DNA from: Xanthobacter autotrophicus Py2
GTDB lineage: Bacteria; Pseudomonadota; Alphaproteobacteria; Rhizobiales; Xanthobacteraceae
DNA length: 64,000 bases
Reading direction: 5' to 3'
Assembly: GCA_000017645.1 (NCBI GenBank)
Contig: CP000781.1
Location: 1,950,001 to 2,014,000, forward strand
Of this stretch, positions 46,141-55,562 are shown one piece after another. The position numbers and the translations under genes are program-made. Each line of letters begins with the position of its first letter. The first letter of the stretch is position 1. Under the pieces are notes generated by a model. The model was not told the DNA's origin and searched no databases. It was given only the letters and a program-made list of their open reading frames with translations.

Positions 46141-46251
46141 GACGTAGTGTAATACCCCCCGACGCCCGTCCATGGATGGAAATTTGCGTCAAGCCATGGG
46201 CATGCTCTACTTGCGCGATTCGCGCGCCTGCAAGGGCGCAGGAGGAATTGA

Positions 46252-46938
46252 ATGCCCAATGCGTGGAAAATCCTGGTGGTCGAAGACGACCCGGAGCTGC
46301 GCGACGCCCTGATCGAACAGCTCGCGCTCCAGGACGAGTTCGAACCGGTGCCCGCCGAGACCGCCGCCGGCGCCATGGAACTGGCGAAGAACGGCGCCAT
46401 CGATCTCGTCATCATGGATGTGGGCCTGCCCGACATGGACGGGCGCGAGGCGGTGCGCCTGATGCGGCGCTCGGGCTTCAAGGCGCCCATTCTCATGCTC
46501 ACCGGGCACGACACCGACAGCGACACCATCCTGGGCCTCGAGGCCGGGGCCAACGACTATATCATCAAACCGTTCCGCTTCGCCGTGCTGCTGGCGCGCC
46601 TGCGAGCGCAGATGCGCTCCCACGAGGCGAGCGAAGACGCGGTGTTCGCCATCGGCCCCTATTCCTTCCGGCCCGGCGCCAAGCTGCTGCTGACCGATCG
46701 CGGCTCCAAGATCCGCCTGACCGAGAAGGAGACGGCGATCCTGCGCTATCTCTACCGCGCCGGGAAGACGCCGGTGCCCCGCGAGACCCTGCTGCAGGAA
46801 GTGTGGGGTTATAATTCCGGGGTCACCACCCATACTCTGGAAACCCACATCTACCGCCTGCGCCAGAAGATCGAGCCCGATCCCTCCAACCCCACCCTGC
46901 TCGCAACCCAGGCCGGCGGCTACAAGCTGGTGCCCTGA
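46252..46938 (+). CDS. OmpR/PhoB-family response regulator
   Basis: The receiver has ILVVEDDPELRDALIEQL, the phosphoacceptor in LVIMDVGLPDMDGREAV, MLTGHDTDSD and IKPFRFAVLLARLRAQMR. The C-terminal winged helix has LTEKETAILRYLYRAGKTPV and TTHTLETHIYRLRQKIEPD. The 228 residues are full length. No kinase gene is adjacent, so it is an orphan here. It is followed 59 nt later by a cyclic-nucleotide-binding protein and is divergent from the L,D-transpeptidase gene, a plausible target. Confidence 0.92.
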   Translation: MPNAWKILVVEDDPELRDALIEQLALQDEFEPVPAETAAGAMELAKNGAIDLVIMDVGLPDMDGREAVRLMRRSGFKAPILMLTGHDTDSDTILGLEAGANDYIIKPFRFAVLLARLRAQMRSHEASEDAVFAIGPYSFRPGAKLLLTDRGSKIRLTEKETAILRYLYRAGKTPVPRETLLQEVWGYNSGVTTHTLETHIYRLRQKIEPDPSNPTLLATQAGGYKLVP

Positions 46939-46997
46939 GCCCTGGGGATGCGCGTCCAGCATCCCTGCGGCTCCAACGAAGTGAGGAAACCCCGTCG

Positions 46998-47483
46998 GTG
47001 AGCATTGAGAGGGACATCGCGCTGCTTCGGTCAGTCGCCACCTTCGACATGCTGAACAGCGAGGCGCTGCGCCTGCTGGCGGCCGACGCACGCACCGAGA
47101 CCCTGGCCAAGGGCACCACCCTGTTCCGCATGGGCGAGATCGCCGAATGCGCCTATGTGGTGGTCTCCGGCCGCATCCGCCTGGTGGACGACCGCAAGGC
47201 GGACGCGCCGCGCCTCCTGAAAGAGGTCGGCCCCGGCACCCTCATCGGCGAGACCGCCCTCATCGTGCCGACGCCCCGCCCGGTCACCGCGGTGGCCGAG
47301 GACGAGGTCCAGCTGCTGAAGATCCCGCGCACCGCTTTCGTCGCCATGCTGGAGCGCTTCCCGGACGCCACCGCCAAGATCCGGCGCGCCATCGCCAAGC
47401 GTCTGGAAGACACCATCCGCGCCCTCGACACGGTACGCCTGAAGCTCGAGGACCAGCGCGCGCGCCAGCGCCGTCGCCGCTGA
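46998..47483 (+). CDS. Stand-alone cyclic-nucleotide-binding domain protein
   Basis: This 161-residue protein is a single CRP-type beta-barrel sensor (FRMGEIAECAYVVVSGRIRL, GPGTLIGETALIVPTPRPVT). A C-terminal helix rich in Arg follows instead of a DNA-binding domain. The GETAL...R phosphate-binding cassette is nearly canonical, so it could bind cAMP or cGMP. A GTG start with GAGGAAA upstream is assigned. It probably forms an operon with the response-regulator gene. Confidence 0.85.
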   Translation: MSIERDIALLRSVATFDMLNSEALRLLAADARTETLAKGTTLFRMGEIAECAYVVVSGRIRLVDDRKADAPRLLKEVGPGTLIGETALIVPTPRPVTAVAEDEVQLLKIPRTAFVAMLERFPDATAKIRRAIAKRLEDTIRALDTVRLKLEDQRARQRRRR

Positions 47484-47520
47484 GCGGACCTCAGACCTCG
47501 GCCCCGGTCTTCAGTTGGTG

Positions 47521-47645
47521 CCAAGTGGGTCACGCTCCCCAACTTGGGGCTCCCGAATTGCAGATCTTGAATCCGGTCCGGCAATGGCCGGAGCCGGGCG
47601 CCACTCGGGCTTGAACAAAGGTCCATGAGCAAAGCTCACTGGCCT
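47521..47645 (-). repeat. Structured intergenic repeat, copy 2 (inverted relative to copy 1)
   Basis: This segment is the reverse complement of the element at 18336-18473 over most of its length: the blocks TGCCAAGTGGGT, GGAGCCGGGCGCC and CCATGAGC are shared. The hairpins are conserved with changes, for example CAATTCGGG / CCCAAGTTG replacing CAACTCGGG / CCCGAGTTG. It lies between the converging cyclic-nucleotide-binding gene and chrA. Confidence 0.8.
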
Positions 47646-47655
47646 TCGGATCGGA

Positions 47656-48936
47656 TCAGGCGAGCAGGACCCCGGCACCCGCGAGCAGCACCACCACCGC
47701 CAGCGGCGGCACGCGCCACACCGTGAGCAGCAGGAAACCGCCCACCGCCGCCACGAAATCCGGCGCATCGAATACCGCGCCGGTGAACACCGGGCTGTAG
47801 AGCGCCGCCCCGATGAGGCCCACCACCGCCGCATTGGCGCCGCGCATGGCGGCCTGGGCGCCGGTTCGCCGCCGCAGCTGGTCCCAGAACGGCAGCATGC
47901 CGGTCACCAGCAGCAGGCCCGGCAGGAAGATGGCGACGAGCGCGATGGCAGCTCCCGCGATGCCGTTGGGCTCAGGCCCCATGGCCGCACCGAGATAGGC
48001 GGCGAAGGTGAAGAGCGGGCCGGGTACCGCCTGCGCAAGGCCATAGCCAGCGAGGAAGGTGGAGGCGGAGACCCAGCCGGGCGCCACCACCTCGGCCTGG
48101 AGCAGCGGCAGCACCACGTGGCCGCCGCCGAACACCAGCGCGCCGGAGCGGTAGAAGGCATCGAACAGGGCCAGGGCCTGCACGTGGCTCGCCGCCGCGA
48201 TCACCGGTGGCACCACCAGCAGCACCGCGAACAGCGCCAGCAGGAGCGCGCCGGTGCGCCGCGTCAGCGGCACCGACAGGGTCGGCTCGGGACCCGATAC
48301 ACTCCCGCGCACGGGCGGCGCCTCGGCGCACAGGACGAGTCCGGCGAGGGCGCCCAGCGCGATGGCCACCACCTGCCCCAGGGCACTGCCGGCGAACACC
48401 ACGAGGGCGAGGGCGGCAAGGGCGATGCCGGCGCGGTCGCGATCCGGCGTCAGGGTGCGGGTCATCCCCCAAACCGCCTGCGCCACCACGGCCACGGCCA
48501 CCAGCTTGAGGCCATGCAGCACGCCGTCGGTCCCGGCAAGGCTCGCCGCGCCCAGCGCGCAGCCTGTCAACGCGATGGCAGAGGGCAGGGTGAAGCCGGC
48601 CCAGGCGGCCAGCCCGCCGAGCAGCCCGCCGCCGCGCAGCAGGCCGAGCGTGAAGCCGAGCTGGCTGGAGGCGGGGCCGGGCAGGAACTGGCACAGGGCG
48701 ACGAGATCGCCATAGGCGGCATCGTCCATCCAGCGACGGCGCAGCACCAGCTCGTCGCGGAAATAGCCGAGATGGGCGACAGGGCCGCCGAAGGAGGTGA
48801 GGCCGAGCTTGAGGAAGGCACCGAATACTTCGCCGGGCGAGCCGGGAGGTGCACCTGTCCGGTGTTCGCCCGTCTCCTGCGCGCCCGTCTCCTGCGCGCC
48901 CGTCTCCTGCGCGCGTGGCGCGCCCTGCTCCGTCAT
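47656..48936 (-). CDS. chrA: Chromate transporter ChrA (long-chain CHR family)
   Basis: This 426-residue polytopic protein has two homologous CHR domains. The N-terminal copy contains LKLGLTSFGGPVAHLGYFRD and ALCQFLPGPASSQLGFTLG; the C-terminal copy has FGGGHVVLPLLQAEVV and GLAQAVPGPLFTFAAYLG. It exports chromate or a related oxyanion. The extreme N-terminus contains three tandem GAQET units (15-bp repeats at 48871-48915) ahead of the first helix. No chrB regulator is adjacent. Confidence 0.92.
   Translation of the reverse strand: MTEQGAPRAQETGAQETGAQETGEHRTGAPPGSPGEVFGAFLKLGLTSFGGPVAHLGYFRDELVLRRRWMDDAAYGDLVALCQFLPGPASSQLGFTLGLLRGGGLLGGLAAWAGFTLPSAIALTGCALGAASLAGTDGVLHGLKLVAVAVVAQAVWGMTRTLTPDRDRAGIALAALALVVFAGSALGQVVAIALGALAGLVLCAEAPPVRGSVSGPEPTLSVPLTRRTGALLLALFAVLLVVPPVIAAASHVQALALFDAFYRSGALVFGGGHVVLPLLQAEVVAPGWVSASTFLAGYGLAQAVPGPLFTFAAYLGAAMGPEPNGIAGAAIALVAIFLPGLLLVTGMLPFWDQLRRRTGAQAAMRGANAAVVGLIGAALYSPVFTGAVFDAPDFVAAVGGFLLLTVWRVPPLAVVVLLAGAGVLLA
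48871..48915 (-). repeat. 15-bp tandem repeat (three units) within chrA
   Basis: CGTCTCCTGCGCGCC occurs three times in a row, the last unit with one change. It encodes repeated Ala-Gln-Glu-Thr-Gly. The unit is a multiple of three, so copy-number change would keep the frame. Confidence 0.85.
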
Positions 48937-49020
48937 GACGTGCGGCCCCATTCTGTCGGAGCCTTCGATGTCACCGGCGCCCGTCAGCCGTCAAGGCGGC
49001 GCATGCGCATGCCGTCCGCA

Positions 49021-49052
49021 AACAGAAACCGCCTCCCCTGAGGGGAGGCGGT
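49021..49052 (-). terminator. Terminator of dctA
   Basis: On the minus strand a perfect 11-bp stem ACCGCCTCCCC / GGGGAGGCGGT with loop TCA is followed by TTCTGTT. A second, loopless 22-bp palindrome (49089-49110) lies between it and the dctA stop. Confidence 0.75.
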
Positions 49053-49088
49053 GACGGACCTTGCGGTCCTGATCCGGCGGGCCCCCGC

Positions 49089-49110
49089 CCGCCTCTCCGC
49101 GGAGAGGCGG
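49089..49110. repeat. 22-bp perfect palindrome downstream of dctA
   Basis: The half-site CCGCCTCTCCG followed by CGGAGAGGCGG forms a perfect dyad with no spacer. It may strengthen termination or belong to the same intergenic palindrome group as 45475 and 53997. Confidence 0.55.
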
Positions 49111-49137
49111 AGCCCGCCAGATGTCATCAGGGCCTGC

Positions 49138-50484
49138 TCACTCGGCCGCGATGGCCGGGGTGCCGGTGGTCTCCAGCTCGTCCTCGAGGGAGAAGTGCTC
49201 GCCGTTGAGGGCACGGCTGAGCTGGTCCTTGTTCAGCTCGCCTTCCCAGCGGGCGACGACGATGGTGGCCACCGCATTGCCGATGAAGTTGGTGATGGCC
49301 CGGCACTCGGACATGAAGCGGTCGATGCCGAGGATGAGGGCGAGGCCCGCCACCGGCACGCTCGGCACCACCGAGAGGGTGGCGGCGAGGGTGATGAAGC
49401 CGGCGCCGGTGATGCCCGCCGCGCCCTTGGACGAGAGCATGGCCACCAGAAGCAGCAGGATCTGTTCCTCGAACGACAGGTGTATGCCGGTGGCCTGCGC
49501 GATGAACAGGGCCGCCAGCGTCATGTAGATGTTGGTGCCATCGAGGTTGAACGAGTAGCCCGTGGGGATCACGAGGCCCACCACCGACTTGGCACAGCCG
49601 GCGCGTTCCATCTTCAGCATCAGGCCCGGCAGGGCGGCTTCAGAGGAGGAGGTGCCGAGCACGAGGAGCAGTTCCTCGCGGATATACTTCAACAGCTTCC
49701 ACAGGGAGAAGCCGTTGTAGCGCGCCACCAGGCCCAGCACCACGAAGATGAACAGCGCCGCGGTGATGTAGAAGGTGACGATCAGCATGGCGAGGTTCGC
49801 CACCGAGCCGATGCCGTATTTGCCGATGGTGAAGGCCATGGCGCCGAACGCGCCGAGGGGGGCCGCCTTCATCAGGATCGCCACCAGCCGGAACATGGCC
49901 GCCGAGGCCGAGTTCAGGATCTTCATCACCGGCTCGCCGGCCTCGCCGACGCCGCCCAGGGCGATGCCGAACAGCACGGCGAAGAACAGCACCTGCAGGA
50001 TGTCGCCCGAGGCGAGCGCCGAGATGGGCGTCGTCGGGATGATGTTCATCAGGAAGCCGATGATGGTGGAATCATGGGCCTGCGCCGCATAGCCGGCCAC
50101 CGCCTTGGGATCCAGCGACTTGGGATCGATGTTGAGGCCCGAGCCGGGCTGCACCACGTTCGCCACCACGAGGCCGATCAGCAGCGCCAGGGTGGAGAAG
50201 GTGATGAAGTAGATCATGGCCTTGCCGGCCACGCGCCCGACCTTGGCGAGGTCCCGCATGCCGGCAATGCCGGTGACCACGGTGAGGAAGATGACCGGGG
50301 CGATCACCATCTTGACGAGCTTGATGAAGGCGTCGCCGAGCGGCTTCAGGCTGGCGCCCACATCCGGGTAGAAATGGCCGAGCAGGATGCCCGCGATAAT
50401 GGCGATGATGACCTGGAAATACAGGTGGTGGTAGAATTTGCGAGGATGCGCCGGCACCGCCGCGGCGGGAATTGCATGGGCCAT
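49138..50484 (-). CDS. dctA: C4-dicarboxylate:cation symporter DctA
   Basis: This 448-residue DAACS-family transporter takes up succinate, fumarate and malate. Family motifs are intact: [20 protein letters not shown], the serine-rich loop [34 protein letters not shown] and [19 protein letters not shown] 50484 gives the usual N-terminus before [19 protein letters not shown]. The longer upstream frame is not needed. It is divergent from dctBD and preceded by a sigma-54 promoter, the classic rhizobial arrangement. Confidence 0.97.
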   Translation of the reverse strand: MAHAIPAAAVPAHPRKFYHHLYFQVIIAIIAGILLGHFYPDVGASLKPLGDAFIKLVKMVIAPVIFLTVVTGIAGMRDLAKVGRVAGKAMIYFITFSTLALLIGLVVANVVQPGSGLNIDPKSLDPKAVAGYAAQAHDSTIIGFLMNIIPTTPISALASGDILQVLFFAVLFGIALGGVGEAGEPVMKILNSASAAMFRLVAILMKAAPLGAFGAMAFTIGKYGIGSVANLAMLIVTFYITAALFIFVVLGLVARYNGFSLWKLLKYIREELLLVLGTSSSEAALPGLMLKMERAGCAKSVVGLVIPTGYSFNLDGTNIYMTLAALFIAQATGIHLSFEEQILLLLVAMLSSKGAAGITGAGFITLAATLSVVPSVPVAGLALILGIDRFMSECRAITNFIGNAVATIVVARWEGELNKDQLSRALNGEHFSLEDELETTGTPAIAAE

Positions 50485-50589
50485 TGGAGAGTTCCTCCGC
50501 CGGGGCCGGGTGCCTCTTGCGATGGGCACTGCGGACGCCGGATGCTTCGTTGACAGGATGGCGCAGGACGCCGGGTACGTCCCCTCTTG

Positions 50590-50605
50590 CGCAAGCTGCA
50601 TGCCA
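50590..50605 (-). promoter_or_regulatory. Sigma-54 (-24/-12) promoter of dctA
   Basis: TGGCATGCAGCTTGCG on the minus strand fits TGGCAC-N5-TTGCA with the invariant GG and GC correctly spaced. Transcription would start near 50580, giving a leader of about 95 nt. DctD, encoded divergently, is the expected activator. Confidence 0.8.
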
Positions 50606-50759
50606 GTCCTGCGTTACACGCGCATCTTTGTTAGGCCATTGCGAACCATCGATAATTTCTCTGAGGTCGGGAATCGGGCTCGACTCGGCGTGCGGATGGA
50701 TGCACTCTCGCCCTCAATCACGTGCGGAAAATCGCACACATCGAGATGAGGAAACGGGA

Positions 50760-52607
50760 GTGGACGCGTCTCCCAGCGCGGATCGTCCGGCGCGCCGGCG
50801 GCCCATCCTCGTGGCGGCGGGGGTGGTGGCGGCCATCGCCCTCACTCTGCTGGGCCTCGACCGGGTGGCCGACTATGCCGCGCGCCGCTGGGCCCTCGCC
50901 CAGGTGGAGTCGAGCGCGGCCACCGCCGCCGCCCTGCGCGTGGCGGTGCTGCGCTCCGAGATCGAGAAGCAGCGCTCCCTGCCCCTCGCCCTGGCCCAGG
51001 ACCCGGACGTGCGCCGGGCGCTGGAGATCGGCAACGCGGCGCGCATCGACGCCCTGAACACGCGGTTCGAGCATCTGGCCGCCAGCATCCGCACCGGGGT
51101 CATCTACCTCATCGATGCCGACGGCCACACCATCGTGGCGAGCAACTACCGCACCCCCGAGAGCTTCCTGAACAGCGACTACGGCTTCCGCCCCTATTTC
51201 CGCCTCGCCCTCGCGCAGGGCCGGGCCGAGCATTTCGCCTTCGGCACCGTCAGCCGCCGTCCGGGCCTCTATCTCGCCCAGCGGGTGGAGGCGGACGGCG
51301 TGCCCATCGGCGTGCTGGTGCTGAAGGCCGAGTTCGACGCGCTGGAGGACGAGTGGCGGCGCTTCGCCGAGCCCACCTTCGTCACCGATGCCCGCCACAT
51401 CGTGCTCATCTCCAGCGTGCCCGGCTTCCGCTTCCGCACCACCCGCCCCCTCGACAAGGTGGAGCGTGAGGCCATCCGCGAAAGCCTCCAGTTCGGTGAC
51501 TCGCCCCTCGAACTGCTCGACCTCGACCCCACCGCCGCCGATCCGGCGGTGAAGCGGGTGCGGTTGCCCGGCCAGGCCAAGCGGGAGGATTTCCTCGAAT
51601 CCTCCCTGCCCGTGCCCACCACCGACTGGACCCTGTCGGTGCTCGCACCCACCGCCGCCACCACCAACCTCGCTGGCACCGCGGCGCGCACCTCCGCCGC
51701 CCTGCTCGGGGTGGTCGCCATCGGCTCGGCGGGGCTATGGCGCACCCGCCGTCGCCGCCGCGCCCGCGCCGAGGCGCAGGAGGCGGAAGCCCGGCGCGAG
51801 CTGGAGGCCCGGGTCGCCGACCGCACCACCGAGCTGAGCGCCGCCAACGCCCAGCTGCGCACGGAGATGGAGGAGCGCCGCCGCTCCCGCCTTGCCATCG
51901 ATGCCCTGCAAGACGAACTGGTGCAGGCCTCCAAGCTCGCGGTGCTGGGCCAGATCGCGGCCGGCGTCGCCCATGAGGTGAACCAGCCGGTGGCGGCCAT
52001 CCGCACCTTCGCCGAGAATTCCCGCGCCTTCCTGGCGCAAGGCCAGACCGGTCCGGCGGTGGAGAATCTCGCGACCATCGCCGCGCTCACCGAGCGCATC
52101 GGCGCCATCACCGGCGAATTGCGCGCCTTCGCCCGCAAATCCGCCGCGCGCCTCGAACCGGTGGGGCTGGGCACCGTGGTGGACGGGGCGCTGCTGCTGC
52201 TGCGCTATCGGCTGCTGCAGAACGACATCACCCTGAAGGTCGACCTCGACGTGCCGGAAGTGCAGGTGACGGGCGACCGCGTCCGGCTGGAGCAGGTGTT
52301 CGTCAACCTCATCCAGAATGCCGCGGAAGCCCTCGACACCCGCCGCGACGGCGAGATCCGCATCGCCTCCGCCACGGGCGCGGACAAGGTGGTGGTCACG
52401 GTGGCCGACAACGGCCCCGGACTGCCGCCGGAAGTGCTGGGGGCGCTGTTCCTGCCCTTCACCACCACCAAGACGCAGGGGCTGGGGCTGGGCCTCGTCA
52501 TCTCCAAGGACATCATCACCGAATCCGGCGGTACGCTGGCCGTGGCCAATGCGGGCGGCGCCGTCTTCACCATCACCTTACCAAGGGCATCCGAGGCAAC
52601 CTCATGA
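50760..52607 (+). CDS. dctB: C4-dicarboxylate-sensing histidine kinase DctB
   Basis: This 615-residue kinase has two transmembrane helices ([18 protein letters not shown] and [16 protein letters not shown]). They flank a periplasmic double-PAS sensor with the DctB block [21 protein letters not shown] coiled-coil linker ([20 protein letters not shown]), the H-box [19 protein letters not shown] and the catalytic domain ([29 protein letters not shown]) follow. The GTG start follows GAGGAAACGGGA. It overlaps dctD in ATGA and is divergent from dctA. Confidence 0.95.
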   Translation: MDASPSADRPARRRPILVAAGVVAAIALTLLGLDRVADYAARRWALAQVESSAATAAALRVAVLRSEIEKQRSLPLALAQDPDVRRALEIGNAARIDALNTRFEHLAASIRTGVIYLIDADGHTIVASNYRTPESFLNSDYGFRPYFRLALAQGRAEHFAFGTVSRRPGLYLAQRVEADGVPIGVLVLKAEFDALEDEWRRFAEPTFVTDARHIVLISSVPGFRFRTTRPLDKVEREAIRESLQFGDSPLELLDLDPTAADPAVKRVRLPGQAKREDFLESSLPVPTTDWTLSVLAPTAATTNLAGTAARTSAALLGVVAIGSAGLWRTRRRRRARAEAQEAEARRELEARVADRTTELSAANAQLRTEMEERRRSRLAIDALQDELVQASKLAVLGQIAAGVAHEVNQPVAAIRTFAENSRAFLAQGQTGPAVENLATIAALTERIGAITGELRAFARKSAARLEPVGLGTVVDGALLLLRYRLLQNDITLKVDLDVPEVQVTGDRVRLEQVFVNLIQNAAEALDTRRDGEIRIASATGADKVVVTVADNGPGLPPEVLGALFLPFTTTKTQGLGLGLVISKDIITESGGTLAVANAGGAVFTITLPRASEATS

Positions 52608-53971
52608 GCGATGTCGCCTTCATCGACGATGACGACCTGCTGCGCGCCGCCAATGTGCAGGCGCTGATGCTGGCCGACCTCACCGTCACCGGCTACGGCT
52701 CGGCGCTGGCCGCGCTGGAGGAGATCGGCGCCGACTTTCCCGGCGTCGTGGTCAGCGACGTGCGCATGCCGGGGATCGACGGGCTGGAATTGTTCCGGCG
52801 GCTGCGGCGGATTGATCCCGACCTGCCGGTCATCCTCATCACCGGCCACGGCGACATCGCCATGGCGGTGGATGCCATGCGCGAGGGCGCCTACGATTTC
52901 CTCGCCAAGCCCTATGCCAACGACCGCCTCCTCACCAGCGTGCGCCACGCCCTCGACCGCCGGCGCCTGGTGCTGGAAAACCGCGACCTGAAGCGCTCGG
53001 TGGAGGCGGCAAGCGAGGACATGCCCCTTTTGGGCACCACCCCGGTGATGGCGCGCATGCGCCAGATGCTACGCCAGATCGCCGATGCCGACGTAGACGT
53101 GCTGGTGGAGGGCGAGACCGGCTCCGGCAAGGAGGTGGTGGCGAATGCGCTCCACCGCTGGAGCCGCCGCGCCGCACGGCCGTTCGTCGCGGTCAATTGC
53201 GGCGCGCTGCCGGAAAACGTCATCGAGAGCGAATTGTTCGGCTACGAGGCCGGCGCCTTCACCGGCGCGCTCAAGAAGCGGGTCGGGCGCATCGAGCACG
53301 CCAATGGCGGCACCCTCTTTCTCGACGAGATCGAGGCCATGTCGCCAGCCTTGCAGGTGAAGCTGCTGCGGGTTCTGGAAGCCCGCGAGATCGCGCCGCT
53401 CGGCACCAACGACACCCGGCGCGTGGACATCCGCGTGGTAGCCGCCTCCAAGGTGGACCTGCCGGCGCTGGTGCGCCAGGGCGCCTTCCGGGAGGACCTC
53501 TATTATCGCCTGCACGTGGCCGGCGTGCGGATTCCCGCCCTGCGGGAGCGGCGGGCGGACGTGCCGCTGCTGTTCGGCCATTTCCTCGCCCGCGCGGCCG
53601 AGCGCTTCAACCGGCCGCCGCCGGAGCTCGACGCCGCCGTGCGCAAGCATCTGGCCGAGCACGACTGGCCCGGCAACGTGCGCGAGCTGGTGCATTATGC
53701 CGAGCGGGTGGCACTGGGGCTGGTGGACGACCTCACGGCGGACGTCGGGGCGGATCTGGGCGCGCCGGGCGGGCTGACGGACGGCACGCTTCCGGAGCGG
53801 GTGGACCGTTTCGAGGCCGGCGAGATCCGCGCCGCGCTGGAAGCCAACCAGGGCGACATCCAGGCCACGGTGGCGGCCCTCGGCATTCCGCGCAAGACCT
53901 TCTACGACAAGCTGCGCCGCCACGGCATCGACCAGTCCGCCTACCGCCCCACCCGCCAGACCGCGCGGTGA
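52604..53971 (+). CDS. dctD: Sigma-54-dependent response regulator DctD
   Basis: The receiver has [18 protein letters not shown] and [17 protein letters not shown]. The AAA+ domain contains Walker [17 protein letters not shown], the sigma-54 contact loop GAFTGA and [20 protein letters not shown]. The C-terminal Fis-type helix-turn-helix reads [20 protein letters not shown]. The 455 residues are full length. It should activate the sigma-54 promoter of dctA when phosphorylated by DctB. Confidence 0.96.
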   Translation: MSDVAFIDDDDLLRAANVQALMLADLTVTGYGSALAALEEIGADFPGVVVSDVRMPGIDGLELFRRLRRIDPDLPVILITGHGDIAMAVDAMREGAYDFLAKPYANDRLLTSVRHALDRRRLVLENRDLKRSVEAASEDMPLLGTTPVMARMRQMLRQIADADVDVLVEGETGSGKEVVANALHRWSRRAARPFVAVNCGALPENVIESELFGYEAGAFTGALKKRVGRIEHANGGTLFLDEIEAMSPALQVKLLRVLEAREIAPLGTNDTRRVDIRVVAASKVDLPALVRQGAFREDLYYRLHVAGVRIPALRERRADVPLLFGHFLARAAERFNRPPPELDAAVRKHLAEHDWPGNVRELVHYAERVALGLVDDLTADVGADLGAPGGLTDGTLPERVDRFEAGEIRAALEANQGDIQATVAALGIPRKTFYDKLRRHGIDQSAYRPTRQTAR

Positions 53972-53996
53972 GGGTGGCCGCCTTCAGAAGCTAACG

Positions 53997-54024
53997 CCCC
54001 CCTCTCCCGCGTGCGAGGGGGGTT
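53997..54024 (+). terminator. Terminator of dctBD
   Basis: An 8-bp stem CCCCCCTC / GAGGGGGG with a 10-nt loop is followed by TT. It lies between the converging dctD and SoxYZ-like genes. The T run is poor, so it may be only a stability element. Confidence 0.5.
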
Positions 54025-54071
54025 CCCACCGTCCCTCGGCGAGACGACGACCTCAAAACCTCAGGTCCCCT

Positions 54072-54938
54072 TCAGCTGCCTCCGCCCGGAAAGGTGCGGG
54101 TGAAGACCTTGCCTTCGGTATCCTCGGCGCGGACGCTCACCTGATCCGATGAGGGCGTGTAGCTGAAGCGGAAGGTGGGGTCCTCGCTGATGGAGATGCC
54201 GCCCTCCATGGCGAAGATCAGCTTCTCGCCCTGCTTCACCTCCACCTCGCGCACGAACCAGGCCGGGGTGTAGCCGCGCGTCTCCGGATCGATCTGGAGG
54301 CCGGAGAAGTTGGGATGGCGGATCTGCACCTGGGCTTCAGGCCGGCCGGTGGCGGCGAACGAGCGGAAGCGCATCTCGCCCACATGGGCGATGGAATCCG
54401 CCGTATCCTTGGTGGCCGGCGCGGAGCAGCCGCCCGCCGCCTTCACGTAGGCCTTGGTCATCAGCAAGGCGCCGTCGCTGGTCTCCGCCACCGCGCGGAC
54501 GAAGGAATAGGAATTCACCCGCACCCGCAGCGACAAGGAGAAGTCCCGCGTGCCCTCGGCCAGGGTGAAGCGGCCGGCCATGGGCGCGGGGTTCTCGTCC
54601 ACCACGAGCGTCACCGCCTTCAGCGTGCGCGGATCGCCCACCGGCAAGGCGAGCTGGATGGTGATGGGGACGAGGGCGGCATCCTCCGCCCGGCCCGGCG
54701 CGTCGAGCTGGACGATGGCGCCAGCGTCTGCGATGGCCTTGCCCGGGAAGAGATCGGGCCGGATGGAGGCCCAGGTGGCCTCCCGAGAGGCGGACTCGCG
54801 GTTCGGTTCAGTGGCAGCCCCCTGGGCGGCTTCTGGCGCCTGCGCCAAGGCCGGGCCGGCACCGGGCAGCACGGCGCACAGCGCCAGCGCGACAAGGCCC
54901 GCCCGGCCGGCGGTGCGGGATGGAGAGCGGCGCATCAT
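54072..54938 (-). CDS. Quinoprotein dehydrogenase-associated SoxYZ-like carrier
   Basis: This 288-residue secreted protein has a signal peptide (GLVALALCAVLPGAGPALAQ). An N-terminal SoxY-like domain (residues about 50-165) has the swinging-arm motif YVKAAGGCSAP, whose Cys carries the cargo in Sox proteins. A SoxZ-like domain follows (QIRHPNFSGLQIDPETR, FVREVEVKQGEKLIFAMEGG). This fused family is known to accompany PQQ alcohol dehydrogenases. It is the last gene of the minus-strand xox series. Its exact role in the 'quinoprotein relay' is not established. Confidence 0.88.
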   Translation of the reverse strand: MMRRSPSRTAGRAGLVALALCAVLPGAGPALAQAPEAAQGAATEPNRESASREATWASIRPDLFPGKAIADAGAIVQLDAPGRAEDAALVPITIQLALPVGDPRTLKAVTLVVDENPAPMAGRFTLAEGTRDFSLSLRVRVNSYSFVRAVAETSDGALLMTKAYVKAAGGCSAPATKDTADSIAHVGEMRFRSFAATGRPEAQVQIRHPNFSGLQIDPETRGYTPAWFVREVEVKQGEKLIFAMEGGISISEDPTFRFSYTPSSDQVSVRAEDTEGKVFTRTFPGGGS

Positions 54939-54974
54939 GGCGGTTCCTCCTTATGCCGGATCAAGGGTGCCGGA

Positions 54975-55562
54975 TCAGGGACGGGGCGTTGCGGGCACGA
55001 GCGGAAGGCCTGCCTGCGACCAGCCGTCGGTTCCTTCCGGAAACCAGGCGACATTGCGATAGCCGTCTTCCAGCGCCCGCTTCGCCGCGTTCCACGACAT
55101 CCAGCACTGACGCTGGCAGAAGATGACGAGGGGTGCGTTCACATCGCCGCGACTGGCGGCGTCCAGCCCGGCGCGGAAATAGGCCTCGGTGTCAGCGTTG
55201 AGGGCGCCGAAGCCAACGTTGGGCAGCCACATGGCGCCGGGAATGCTGTCATGGGGCGGATCGCGCCACACCGTCCCGGCGGGCAGGCCGGCGGGCCTGG
55301 GCGGGCGCGGCAGCACGTCGATGAAGGCGGCGGTGCCGGCGCGCCAGAGTTCGGCGGCGGCGTCCGTGTCCAACACCTTGGCGCCGGCGAGGGTGGCCGG
55401 CGTCGGCGCGCGATAGGCCTCAAGCCGATAGTCCGCCGGCTCCGGCGGCGCCTCCTCGGCGGCGGCGATGGAAATGGAAAGGCACGCCACGACGCAGAAG
55501 GCCGCCAACGCGGCACGGGCAATTCCGCCGACGGCAGCCGTTGCCGCGCCCCCTGGTGTCAC
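54975..55562 (-). CDS. PQQ-dependent catabolism-associated CXXCW-motif protein
   Basis: This 195-residue secreted rhodanese-like protein has a signal segment (AALAAFCVVACLSISIAAAE) and the diagnostic block FCQRQCWMSWNAAKRALEDG, containing the paired Cys followed by Trp. MWLPNVGFGALN lies upstream of it. The family is found beside PQQ-dependent alcohol dehydrogenase genes and its function is unknown. ATG 55562 overlaps the xoxJ stop by 4 nt, so they are translationally coupled. Confidence 0.88.
   Translation of the reverse strand: MTPGGAATAAVGGIARAALAAFCVVACLSISIAAAEEAPPEPADYRLEAYRAPTPATLAGAKVLDTDAAAELWRAGTAAFIDVLPRPPRPAGLPAGTVWRDPPHDSIPGAMWLPNVGFGALNADTEAYFRAGLDAASRGDVNAPLVIFCQRQCWMSWNAAKRALEDGYRNVAWFPEGTDGWSQAGLPLVPATPRP

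Noticed and set aside
48871..48915. Tandem units considered as a CRISPR-like array
   Set aside because: Units are 15 bp with no spacers and encode an in-frame peptide repeat inside chrA.
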